Source: JBBQUP01 sp038212305
GTDB lineage: Bacteria; Bacteroidota; Bacteroidia; Bacteroidales; Marinilabiliaceae
Direction: 5' to 3'
Length of the DNA stretch: 11,245 bases
Assembly: GCA_038212305.1 (NCBI GenBank)
Contig: JBBQUP010000104.1
Coordinates: forward strand, 1 to 11,245
This document shows positions 1-6,939 of the stretch, piece after piece. The translations under genes were made by a program, and so were the position numbers. Numbering within the stretch: position 1 is the stretch's first letter; each line of letters opens with the position of its first letter. The notes under the pieces are model-generated. The model searched no databases. It was not told the DNA's origin and worked only from the letters and a program-made list of their open reading frames with translations.

Positions 1-197
1 TCTTTCTTTTTAAATAAGTTTTTTACGCCACTTTCAACCGCATCTATGCCATTGTTAATGCCTTCGTCTACCTTATTATTAGCGCGGTTATTCGATTGAT
101 CCTTTACTTTTCCTTCAACATCAATTTGGGAAAACAAAAACAGGGGAGTAAAAAACAGGACACAGAAAAATCCCAGAGTAAATACAAATTTTTTCAT
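1..197 (-). CDS. Putative OmpA-family outer-membrane protein, N-terminal part (cut by window edge)
   Basis: Leftward reading frame starting at the ATG at 197-195 and still open at base 1, so only the first 65 codons are present. Residues 1 to about 24 form a typical Sec signal peptide: a short MKK basic start, a hydrophobic stretch rich in Phe and Leu, then FSQ at the likely cleavage point. There is no lipobox cysteine, so it is probably not a lipoprotein. The mature start reads IDVEGKVKDQSNNRANNKVD, followed by an acidic/amphipathic stretch ending in a lysine cluster. From memory, Asn/Asp/Lys-rich segments of this kind open many Bacteroidota proteins ending in a peptidoglycan-binding OmpA domain; that domain would lie outside the window, so the family call is an inference. 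It is transcribed divergently from the histidine kinase and may share an operator with it. The signal peptide is secure, the family less so. Confidence 0.6.
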   Translation of the reverse strand, partial: MKKFVFTLGFFCVLFFTPLFLFSQIDVEGKVKDQSNNRANNKVDEGINNGIDAVESGVKNLFKKK

Positions 198-226
198 AAC
201 TAGTTGTTTTATAGGTTAAATATTAG

Positions 227-251
227 GTACTTAAAAAACTTTTTCAAGTAC
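227..251 (-). promoter_or_regulatory. 5'-leader stem-loop of the leftward OmpA-like gene
   Basis: A 25-nt near-perfect palindrome with arms GTACTT (227-232) and AAGTAC (246-251). The inner A-run and T-run extend the pairing to about ten or more base pairs, with one A-C mismatch that becomes a G-U wobble in the leftward RNA. The predicted start site of the leftward gene, set by the TAnnTTTG element at 261-268, is near 254-255, so this hairpin would form the very 5' end of that mRNA. A role in RNA stability is inferred by analogy with the 5' hairpin of enterobacterial ompA mRNA. It lacks the G/C-rich stem of a normal terminator. Confidence 0.4.
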
Positions 252-260
252 ACTACAAAA

Positions 261-268
261 CAAAATTA
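261..268 (-). promoter_or_regulatory. Bacteroidota-type -7 element for the leftward OmpA-like gene
   Basis: Read leftward this is TAATTTTG, an exact match to the Bacteroidota sigma-ABfr -7 consensus TAnnTTTG, about 63 bases upstream of the start codon. I see no TTTG -33 element at the expected distance (about plus-strand 286-290), which would fit a promoter that depends on an activator bound at the adjacent inverted repeat (291-308). The element is short and the region AT-rich, so chance matches are possible. Confidence 0.45.
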
Positions 269-290
269 TGACCATTTGAATACATAATTT

Positions 291-308
291 TACCCCCAAA
301 AAGGGGTA
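291..308. promoter_or_regulatory. 18-bp inverted repeat, candidate shared operator of the divergent genes
   Basis: TACCCC-CAAAAA-GGGGTA, with perfect 6-bp arms and a 6-bp spacer, is the only G/C-rich patch in an otherwise very AT-rich divergent intergenic region. Its centre (299.5) lies 30-31 bp from the near edge of each opposed TAnnTTTG element (261-268 leftward, 330-337 rightward), which puts it at roughly -43 relative to both predicted start sites. That is the usual position for an activator touching RNA polymerase. NarL/LuxR-type regulators bind such dyads as dimers, and the gene for one lies in the rightward operon. Binding by that regulator is inferred. Confidence 0.5.
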
Positions 309-329
309 TTTACATTTTTTGCTAAATAA

Positions 330-337
330 TATATTTG
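330..337 (+). promoter_or_regulatory. Bacteroidota-type -7 element for the kinase/regulator operon
   Basis: TATATTTG matches TAnnTTTG exactly and lies 61 bases before the kinase ATG, giving a predicted leader of about 55 nt. A weak TTTA at 309-312 is the only -33-like match at suitable spacing (17 nt), and it directly abuts the 291-308 inverted repeat. A poor -33 element next to a dyad fits activator-dependent control. Confidence 0.45.
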
Positions 338-398
338 TATATCGTAACTAAATAATTTAACAGAAAACAATCTAACGACTTTAAAAACCTAATTACTT

Positions 399-2342
399 AT
401 GAGATTATTTTGCTATTTAATAAATTTTCGACTAATCGTCATTTGCATTATTCCATTTACTTTTTTCAGTTCAATACAATCGCAAAATCTGGATTCGCTT
501 GAAATGATTATCAAAAGCAATCAAGCATCACCATCTGAGAAAATTAGAATTTGTGATGATTTAAGCTGGAACTACTTATCGGTGGACTTTGAAAAAGCAA
601 AACACTATGCTTTAATAGGTATTGAAACCGCCCAAAACGAGAATGATTTGGTGATGACAGGAACAATTTATCGCAATTTAGGAGTAGCCTATTATATGGT
701 TAGTAAGCTCGATAGTGCAAACATTTTTTTAGATATTGCACTAGAATTTGCAAAAAAAGCAAACGATGAATCACTCGAAGCAGTAATACATTCAGCAAGA
801 GCCAATTTGTATAATTTAAACGGTAATTATAAAGAAGCACTTTTTTATTATCATAAAGCGCTTCCAATTTTTGAAAAAAACAACAACAAATTTAAAGTAA
901 GACGAGTGCTAGGAAATATTGGGACACTTTATAGTAGTTTGCAAAATGTTGAACTAGCCGAAAAATACTACTTACTATCAGAAAAACTTAGCCTCGAAAT
1001 AAATGATCCTGATGGCCTAACTCAAGCATACAATGGATTAGGCAATTTATATTCATCAAAACAAGAGTACAAAAAAGCATTGTTATTTTCAACTAAAGCG
1101 ATGGAACTCGCACACGAAATCGGAGACATTCAAACAGAAGCACTTTCCTATCAAACCATCTCGGAAGTTTATTACGCTTACTATAAAGATTACACCAAAG
1201 CGGAAGAATTTGCTAAGAAAGGCTTAAAGCTTAGCGAAGAATTAGGATTTCCAGCTAATATTGCTGCCATGCTAACAACACTATCGAATGTATACTATCA
1301 CAAAGGAGAATATGAAAGGAGCATGGAATTTGCAATCAAAGCTATAAATACCGACACTACCGACATGAATGCTTACGGCAACATGGCTGATAATCTTGTA
1401 AGAGCAGGCATTCAGATAGGAGATATAAAAATTGCGCTGCATTACTTCGATACTTACCTTCATATCATTGAATGCAGATCAGATAAGGAATACCTCGCCA
1501 CTCTCAACGAAATGGAGGTGAAGTACGAAACGGAAAAAAAAGAACTTCGACTCATTGCCATCGAGAAAGAGAAAAGACTTCTACTAATACTCGCAATTTT
1601 AGGAATGGCTATTTTGATATTAATCATCATTCTTCTCTTCATAAAAAAAAGATCTGAATCACATAAGAAAAAACTAGCCGAACAAAAAATAATTCAATTC
1701 GAACAAGAGAAAAAACTCATAGCAACGCAGGCAGTACTTGAAGGCGAAAACATTGAAAGATCCCGATTAGCGCGTGACTTACACGATGGATTAGGCGGAA
1801 TGCTCTCGGTAGTAAAATTAAACTTAGTTAATATGAAAGGAAATGCAATTTTATCTGAATCGGATGTACCCACATTCCAAAATGCACTTGAAATGCTCGA
1901 TAAATCAATATCGGAACTTCGACTGGTGGCTCGAAACCTTATGCCCGAATCGCTTATGAAGTATGGTTTAAAAACAGCCTTTACCGATTTTTGCAGCACA
2001 ATAACCACTGTCCAATTTCATTTTTATGGCAGCAACTATCGCTATAACGACAAATATGAAATTGCCACCTATAGATGCATGCAGGAGTTAGTTAACAATG
2101 CCATTAAACATGCTAAAGCCTCACAAATTAATGTTCAACTCATTGCCGATGACAACAGAATTGATTTGGTTGTTCAGGACAATGGCATAGGATTTAACAT
2201 CTCAGAAAAGGACAATTCTAAAACTACTGGTTTAAACAGCATACGTTCTCGTGTTGAATCACTTAACGGAAAAATAGATTTTATTACAAATATTGATAGC
2301 GGAACCGAAATTCATATTAACTTTAACATTAAACCACTTTAA
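399..2342 (+). CDS. TPR-domain sensor histidine kinase (HisKA_3/HATPase_c)
   Basis: Membrane sensor kinase of the NarX/DesK-like class. Residues 1-28 are a signal peptide or N-terminal anchor (ending SSIQSQ). Residues about 50-370 are a helical array of roughly six tetratricopeptide repeats, with recurring patterns such as NLGVAYY, NIGTLYSSL and NGLGNLYSSKQEYKKAL, predicted to lie in the periplasm. One strong membrane segment spans about 394-416, followed by a charged cytoplasmic coiled coil (about 417-455). The HisKA_3 dimerisation helix contains the phosphorylated His462 in SRLARDLHDGLGG. The HATPase domain has an N box (QELVNNAIKHAKA, from residue 562), a G1 box with Asp594 (QDNGIGF) and a G2-like TTGLNSIRSRV. 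No PAS, HAMP or receiver domain is seen. The response-regulator gene follows after 39 nt and is the obvious partner. The signal sensed is unknown; the TPRs suggest protein or peptide contacts. The ATG at 399 is preferred because it supplies the signal peptide. Confidence 0.93.
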   Translation: MRLFCYLINFRLIVICIIPFTFFSSIQSQNLDSLEMIIKSNQASPSEKIRICDDLSWNYLSVDFEKAKHYALIGIETAQNENDLVMTGTIYRNLGVAYYMVSKLDSANIFLDIALEFAKKANDESLEAVIHSARANLYNLNGNYKEALFYYHKALPIFEKNNNKFKVRRVLGNIGTLYSSLQNVELAEKYYLLSEKLSLEINDPDGLTQAYNGLGNLYSSKQEYKKALLFSTKAMELAHEIGDIQTEALSYQTISEVYYAYYKDYTKAEEFAKKGLKLSEELGFPANIAAMLTTLSNVYYHKGEYERSMEFAIKAINTDTTDMNAYGNMADNLVRAGIQIGDIKIALHYFDTYLHIIECRSDKEYLATLNEMEVKYETEKKELRLIAIEKEKRLLLILAILGMAILILIIILLFIKKRSESHKKKLAEQKIIQFEQEKKLIATQAVLEGENIERSRLARDLHDGLGGMLSVVKLNLVNMKGNAILSESDVPTFQNALEMLDKSISELRLVARNLMPESLMKYGLKTAFTDFCSTITTVQFHFYGSNYRYNDKYEIATYRCMQELVNNAIKHAKASQINVQLIADDNRIDLVVQDNGIGFNISEKDNSKTTGLNSIRSRVESLNGKIDFITNIDSGTEIHINFNIKPL

Positions 2343-2381
2343 ATTAGCTATCTATCATACGTAACCCAAAGTCTAAATTTA

Positions 2382-2993
2382 ATGATAAAAGTTGCCATTG
2401 TCGATGATCATCCTTTGCTTATTGAAGGATTCAAAAACCTAATCAACAATTCAGGTATTGCAACCACCATTAGCACCACAACAACTGGTGCTGACTGTAT
2501 AAAGATGATGGAAACTGAATTGCCCGATGTATTGCTAATCGACATTAATCTGCCTGATATAAGCGGCATCGACCTTTGTAAAACCATTCATGAACATTGG
2601 CCACTGGTTAAAATTATTGCTTTAACAAGTTTTAGCGAGTATTCGTGTATTCACAAAATGCTTGAAAATGGAGCAAGAGGTTATTTGCTAAAAAATTCAC
2701 TCCCCGAAGAGATAATTGATGGCATTGAGCGTGTTTCAATGGGCGAGATTTTTCTTTGTCGCCAAATAGAAGTATTCGTTAAAAAACAATGCGACAAACA
2801 AATATTTTTAACCCCACGCGAAACCGATATGCTTCGCTTAATTGTTGATGGATTTACCAATCACGAAATAGCCGACAAACTGTTCTTAGGTGTTGAAACC
2901 ATTAACAGCTATCGAAAAAACTTACTATTTAAGCTCAACGCACGAAATACTGCGGTATTAGTGAAAATTGCTTTAGAGCAAAAATTGATTTAA
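2382..2993 (+). CDS. NarL/FixJ-family response regulator (REC + LuxR HTH)
   Basis: Two-domain DNA-binding response regulator of 203 aa, the usual length. The receiver domain (about 1-120) has the acidic pair Asp8-Asp9 in VAIVDDHPLL, phospho-acceptor Asp54 in LLIDINLPD, the switch Thr82 in ALTSF and conserved Lys105 in GYLLKNS. The C-terminal LuxR-type helix-turn-helix (about 142-203) begins LTPRETDMLRLIVDG, has the scaffold FTNHEIADKLF and a recognition helix around VETINSYRKNLLFKL. All residues needed for phosphorylation are present. It lies 39 nt downstream of the TPR kinase on the same strand, so the two probably form one operon and a phosphorelay pair. A plausible target is the TACCCC-N6-GGGGTA dyad at 291-308, but that is inference. 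No convincing terminator follows. Confidence 0.94.
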   Translation: MIKVAIVDDHPLLIEGFKNLINNSGIATTISTTTTGADCIKMMETELPDVLLIDINLPDISGIDLCKTIHEHWPLVKIIALTSFSEYSCIHKMLENGARGYLLKNSLPEEIIDGIERVSMGEIFLCRQIEVFVKKQCDKQIFLTPRETDMLRLIVDGFTNHEIADKLFLGVETINSYRKNLLFKLNARNTAVLVKIALEQKLI

Positions 2994-3193
2994 AACTCGA
3001 ACATTTATTTTACTACCTATTAAACTATTCAATAATAGCCACTCACTAATATAAAAAGCACTCAGGTTGTCGTTTTTACAATTGAATCTATTTTAATCCG
3101 AGTAAAAACATGATGATCTAAAGATTGCACCCGTTTCAGCTTCACTTGAAGAGCGAAAACCACCAGATACTTTTTGTTTAACCTAAATATCCG

Positions 3194-3214
3194 AATGGCT
3201 CTTTCCGAGCCATT
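3194..3214. repeat. Perfect 8-bp inverted repeat (AATGGCTC-5-GAGCCATT)
   Basis: Arms AATGGCTC (3194-3201) and GAGCCATT (3207-3214) with a TTTCC loop make a stable small hairpin. No T-run follows on either strand, so it does not look like a rho-independent terminator. It could be a structural element of an RNA, a protein site or a dispersed repeat; the sequence alone does not say which. Confidence 0.4.
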
Positions 3215-3383
3215 GATATCAAATGGCAAATCATTAAAAACAAATAATTCAATTAACATACCAAACTGAATAAAATCAACACTTTAAAACAGATTATATA
3301 ACAAAATGATAGCCTTTCGAGAATGAATTCATTTAATTGTCCATTTAATTAAAAAAATGATACCTCTTGAAGTGTAATTTTCT

Positions 3384-3391
3384 TATTTTTG
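3384..3391 (+). promoter_or_regulatory. Probable purH (and mre operon) promoter -7 element
   Basis: TATTTTTG matches the Bacteroidota consensus TAnnTTTG exactly, 14 bases before the purH start codon. A TTG at 3367-3369 could serve as a -33 element, but the 14-nt spacing is shorter than usual. Transcription from here would give an extremely short leader of under ten bases, consistent with translation not driven by Shine-Dalgarno pairing. Confidence 0.45.
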
Positions 3392-3405
3392 CCAAATAGA
3401 ATCAA

Positions 3406-5001
3406 ATGTTTGGAATGGAAGTATCAAGAAAAATTAAGTCGGCACTGGTTTCAGTGTATCACAAAGATGGGCTCGAAGAGATATTGCGAACCCTACATCA
3501 ACTAAACGTAACCCTTATTTCTACAGGCGGAACGCAAGCTTTCATCGAAGAACTTAGCCTTCCTGTAACAGCGGTAGAAGATTTAACTGGTTATCCATCT
3601 ATTTTAGGTGGACGGGTTAAAACATTGCATCCCAAAATTTTTGGCGGAATTCTTTCTCGTCGCGATCATCAGGGCGATATTTCGCAAGTAGCCGAATATC
3701 AAATTCCCGATATCGACTTGGTTATTGTTGATCTGTATCCATTTGAAGCAACCGTTGCCAATGGTGCATCGGAAGAAGATATCATTGAAAAAATCGATAT
3801 CGGCGGTATTTCACTTATCCGTGGAGCTGCTAAAAATTACAACGATGTTATCATTGTTCCATCTCAAGGTCAATACGCCGATTTATTAGCGCTATTAAAA
3901 GATAAAAAAGGCACATCAAATATTTCAGATCGTAAAAAGTTTGCTCGTGCAGCTTTTGCAGTATCATCACACTACGACTCGGCTATCTTCAATTATTTCA
4001 ATACCGAAGCCAGCTCGGAGCGCATTAGCTTAAACGATGGTCAGATTTTAAGGTATGGCGAAAACCCACATCAATCGGCCACCTTTTTTAAACTTAATAA
4101 TGTAAAAGATAGCGCCTCACTTGCCGATGCAAAAATATTGCAAGGTAAAGAGTTATCATACAATAACATGTTAGATGCCGATGCCGCTTGGAAAGCCACC
4201 GGCGATGCCTATCATGCAACCACTCACTTGAAAAACAAACAAGCCGTTGCCGTGGTTAAACACCTTAACCCATGCGGATTAGCTGTTTCCGACGATCTAA
4301 TGAAATCGCTCGAACTAGCTTGGGCTGGTGATCCGATTAGTGCTTTTGGTGGAATTATTTGTTTCACAGGTGAAGTTACCAGAGCTATTGCAACTTGGTT
4401 TAACAATCGATTTATCGAAATCATTATTGCTCCAGCTTATACACCTGAAGCTTTAGAGGTATTTGCTAAAAAGAAAAATCTTCGCGTATTGTTAGTCCCA
4501 GTTAAAGAATCCATCACAAACGAAAAGCTTTACCGCTCAATCAGTGGAGGATTATTGGTTCAAGATGAAGATGAAGGATTGGATACCGATTTTAACACTG
4601 TAACCAAAAAACAATTTGCCGATAATAAACTAAATCTTGCTAAGTTTGGTACTGTTGCTTGCAAACATCTTAAAAGCAACGCCATTGCCTTAGTTTCAGA
4701 AAAAAACGATGGATCGTTTTGGTTAACTGGTGCAGGTATGGGACAACCCAACCGTTTGGATAGCTTACGCCAACTAACCATTCCACGTTTTGAATTAAAA
4801 GAAGGGGTTAAAATTGAAGAATCGGTGCTTATTTCCGATGCCTTTTTCCCTTTTAAAGATAGCATTGAAGCAGCCAACGAGTTTGGCATTAAATACATCG
4901 TTGAACCTGGTGGTAGCATTCGTGATGAAGAGGTAATTGACGCCTGTAACGAATTTGGCATTGCCATGGTATTTACTGGACGCAGACATTTTAAACATTA
5001 A
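3406..5001 (+). CDS. purH: Bifunctional AICAR formyltransferase / IMP cyclohydrolase
   Basis: Cytoplasmic enzyme for the last two steps of de novo purine synthesis: it formylates AICAR with 10-formyl-tetrahydrofolate, then closes the ring to IMP. The N-terminal MGS-like IMP cyclohydrolase domain (about 8-150) opens with KSALVSVYHKDGLEEIL and contains STGGT and the signature TGYPSILGGRVKTLHPKIFG (61-80), then DIGGISLIRGAAKNY. The transformylase domain (about 210-531) has LRYGENPHQ (215-223), GKELSYNNMLD (247-257), the catalytic Lys-His pair in VVKHLNPCG (Lys285-His286), AGDPISAFGG and CKHLKSNAIAL, and ends GRRHFKH, the family's normal C-terminus. At 531 aa it is slightly longer than the roughly 510-aa norm. 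Translation could instead begin at the second Met (codon 4, base 3415). mreB follows after 14 nt, so the mre genes may be cotranscribed with it. Confidence 0.97.
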   Translation: MFGMEVSRKIKSALVSVYHKDGLEEILRTLHQLNVTLISTGGTQAFIEELSLPVTAVEDLTGYPSILGGRVKTLHPKIFGGILSRRDHQGDISQVAEYQIPDIDLVIVDLYPFEATVANGASEEDIIEKIDIGGISLIRGAAKNYNDVIIVPSQGQYADLLALLKDKKGTSNISDRKKFARAAFAVSSHYDSAIFNYFNTEASSERISLNDGQILRYGENPHQSATFFKLNNVKDSASLADAKILQGKELSYNNMLDADAAWKATGDAYHATTHLKNKQAVAVVKHLNPCGLAVSDDLMKSLELAWAGDPISAFGGIICFTGEVTRAIATWFNNRFIEIIIAPAYTPEALEVFAKKKNLRVLLVPVKESITNEKLYRSISGGLLVQDEDEGLDTDFNTVTKKQFADNKLNLAKFGTVACKHLKSNAIALVSEKNDGSFWLTGAGMGQPNRLDSLRQLTIPRFELKEGVKIEESVLISDAFFPFKDSIEAANEFGIKYIVEPGGSIRDEEVIDACNEFGIAMVFTGRRHFKH

Positions 5002-5015
5002 TAATACTTGATCAT

Positions 5016-6041
5016 ATGGGGTTGTTTTCATTTTTATCACAAGAAATAGCAATTGACCTTGGTACTGCCAACACCATTATCATACATAACGATAAGGTTG
5101 TTGTTGACGAGCCATCCATAATTGCATTAGACCGACGTACCGATAAGCCAATGGCCATTGGTGAGCGCGCCCGACAAATGCATGGTAAAACCCATGATAA
5201 TATTTATACCATTCGTCCTTTGCGCGATGGTGTAATTGCTGATTTTAATGCAGCCGAACAGATGATTCGCGGAATGATAAAAATGATCAACACCAAAGGT
5301 TCGTTTTTCTCACCATCGTTAACCATGGTTATTTGTATTCCATCGGGAAGTACCGAAGTTGAGATTCGTGCCGTACGTGACTCAGCTGAACATGCTGGAG
5401 GACGCGAAGTATACATGATATACGAACCCATGGCTGCGGCACTTGGCATTGGCCTAGATGTTGAAGCGCCTCAAGGCAACATGATTGTTGACATAGGAGG
5501 TGGAACAACTGAAATTGCGGTTATCTCGTTAGGAGGTATCGTTACCAATAAATCCATTCGCATTGCCGGTGATGATTTAACTGCCGATATTATGGAGTAC
5601 ATGCGTCGTCAGCACAACATTAAAATTGGCGAACGTACTGCCGAAGACATAAAAATAAAAGTAGGTTCAGCACTACCTGAATTGGAGAATCCTCCAGCCG
5701 ATCACGTGGTTCAAGGACCTAACCAAATGACTGCTTTACCCATTGAAGTACCTGTTTCGTATCAGGAGATCAGTCACTGCTTAGAAAAATCGATCTCAAA
5801 AATTGAAACAGCTATCTTAAGTGCGTTGGAACAAACACCGCCTGAACTCTATTCGGATATCGTGAACAACGGTATTTATTTAGCGGGTGGTGGTGCGCTT
5901 TTACGAGGACTAGATAAGCGATTGACCGATAAAATTAACATCCCATTTATCGTTTCCGAAGATCCATTAAGAGCCGTGGCGCGAGGAACAGGTATCGCTC
6001 TCAAAAATCGTCATCGCAATCTACCCTACTTAATACGATAA
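5016..6041 (+). CDS. mreB: Rod shape-determining actin homologue MreB
   Basis: Bacterial actin that forms membrane-associated filaments guiding lateral-wall synthesis. At 341 aa it has the standard length. The amphipathic N-terminus MGLFSFLSQ precedes the phosphate-1 motif DLGTANT (14-20). IPSGSTEVE (about 109-117), the catalytic-glutamate segment YEPMAAALG with Glu137, the phosphate-2 motif DIGGGTTEIAV (159-169) and RIAGDDL (182-188) follow. The adenosine motif LAGGGALLRG and the C-terminal EDPLRAVARGTG complete the actin fold. It starts 14 nt after purH and is followed by a terminator-like hairpin before mreC. No Shine-Dalgarno sequence is visible. Confidence 0.98.
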   Translation: MGLFSFLSQEIAIDLGTANTIIIHNDKVVVDEPSIIALDRRTDKPMAIGERARQMHGKTHDNIYTIRPLRDGVIADFNAAEQMIRGMIKMINTKGSFFSPSLTMVICIPSGSTEVEIRAVRDSAEHAGGREVYMIYEPMAAALGIGLDVEAPQGNMIVDIGGGTTEIAVISLGGIVTNKSIRIAGDDLTADIMEYMRRQHNIKIGERTAEDIKIKVGSALPELENPPADHVVQGPNQMTALPIEVPVSYQEISHCLEKSISKIETAILSALEQTPPELYSDIVNNGIYLAGGGALLRGLDKRLTDKINIPFIVSEDPLRAVARGTGIALKNRHRNLPYLIR

Positions 6042-6065
6042 ATACAATTAACAGCATATTAGCAT

Positions 6066-6093
6066 CCGAAGAGTTTAAACGCTCTTCGGGCTT
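6066..6093 (+). terminator. Terminator-like hairpin between mreB and mreC
   Basis: CCGAAGAG (6066-6073) pairs perfectly with CTCTTCGG (6082-6089) around an 8-nt loop, followed by GC and a short T-run (6092-6094). The stem is G/C-rich against an AT-rich background, as in a rho-independent terminator, but the T-run is short, so it is more likely a partial terminator or RNA-processing/stabilising hairpin than a full stop. It lies 25 nt after the mreB stop and 16 nt before the mreC ATG. Confidence 0.55.
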
Positions 6094-6105
6094 TAACTAC
6101 TGCCC

Positions 6106-6939
6106 ATGAGGAATATTATCCGATACATCATCCAGCATCAGTTTCAGATGTTGTTTTTGTTTCTCGAAGTAATTTCGCTCTCATTGGTATTTACATATAA
6201 CCCCTATCACAAATCCGTTTTTATCTCATCATGCAACCGATTAACAGGAGCTATCTACGAAAAATCGGGTAGCATTTCACAATATTTCTCGCTTCAAAAA
6301 GTAAATGAACAATTGGCAACCGAAAATGCCTTTTTAAGAAGTAGATTGCCTGAAAACATTCAGCTTTCCGAAAATCCAATTCGTTTAATTACCGATTCGC
6401 TCAAACAACAACAATATGTTTATCGATCATGTAATGTGATAAATAATTCGGTTAATAAGCAATACAATTTTTTAACTCTCGATAAAGGACGTTCGCAAGG
6501 AATCAAGCCAGAAACTGGCGTTGTTTGTTCCGATGGGGTAGTTGGCATTGTGCGAAATGTATCGGGAAATTACGCTACTGTTATTTCGTTATTAAATACT
6601 CGCTTAAAAATTAGTGCACGCTTAAAAGGCACCAATTATTTTGGGGCAATTGAATGGGGAGGCAAATCGTATCAACATGCTATGTTGACTGATATTCCGT
6701 TACATGCTAAAATTGGACCAGGTGATGTGGTTGAAACCTCAGGATTTTCAGATATTTTTCCTGCAGGAATCCCCATTGGAGTGGTTGAAGTTGTGACCGC
6801 CGAAGAGGGCGAAAGTTTTTTTAACATAAAAGTCAAACTAAACGTAGACTACAAACGTTTAACATGGGTTGAAACGGTTGAAAATACAATGAGATCAGAA
6901 CGAGTTAACCTTGAACAACAAACTTATAAAGATGAATGA
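6106..6939 (+). CDS. mreC: Rod shape-determining protein MreC
   Basis: Bitopic inner-membrane scaffold of the elongasome, linking cytoplasmic MreB to PBP2 and RodA. At 277 aa it is of normal size. A short cytoplasmic start is followed by one membrane segment at about 13-33. A coiled-coil stretch around 60-80 (KVNEQLATENAFLRSRL) then leads to the periplasmic beta-barrel domains. Family-typical pieces include LTLDKGRSQGIKPETGVVCS, DGVVGIVRNVSGNYATVISL and GDVVETSGFSDIFPAGIPIG. The stop codon overlaps the mreD start by 8 nt (ATGAATGA). The ATG at 6106 is the first in frame and directly precedes the anchor; an upstream GCCC (6102-6105) could pair weakly with GGGC (6088-6091). Confidence 0.95.
   Translation: MRNIIRYIIQHQFQMLFLFLEVISLSLVFTYNPYHKSVFISSCNRLTGAIYEKSGSISQYFSLQKVNEQLATENAFLRSRLPENIQLSENPIRLITDSLKQQQYVYRSCNVINNSVNKQYNFLTLDKGRSQGIKPETGVVCSDGVVGIVRNVSGNYATVISLLNTRLKISARLKGTNYFGAIEWGGKSYQHAMLTDIPLHAKIGPGDVVETSGFSDIFPAGIPIGVVEVVTAEEGESFFNIKVKLNVDYKRLTWVETVENTMRSERVNLEQQTYKDE

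Larger units (their letters stand above)
2994..3405. other. Intergenic region between the regulator gene and purH
   Basis: 412 bp without a confident gene. A leftward 65-codon ORF occupies 3062-3259 (begins MLIELFVFND, ends KIDSIVKTTT); it has no recognisable domain or visible promoter and is probably not a gene, although its composition is not absurd. Within it lies a perfect 8-bp hairpin (3194-3214). Nearer purH are a 12-bp palindrome AATGAATTCATT (3322-3333), the direct repeat CATTTAATT at 3330-3338 and 3342-3350, and the likely purH promoter (3384-3391). Confidence 0.5.

Noticed and set aside
1281..2008. Leftward ORFs antisense to the histidine kinase gene
   Set aside because: They lie within a clearly coding region and have no recognisable domains; they are shadows of the kinase codons.
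4560..5052. Leftward ORFs of 135 and 85 codons antisense to purH and the purH-mreB junction
   Set aside because: The overlapping forward genes carry full sets of family motifs; the antisense products are serine-rich or compositionally odd and unrecognisable.
6911..6931. TTG at 6911 as the mreD start
   Set aside because: The in-frame ATG at 6932 overlaps the mreC stop in the usual coupled arrangement, and the seven extra residues look like readthrough of the mreC end in another frame.
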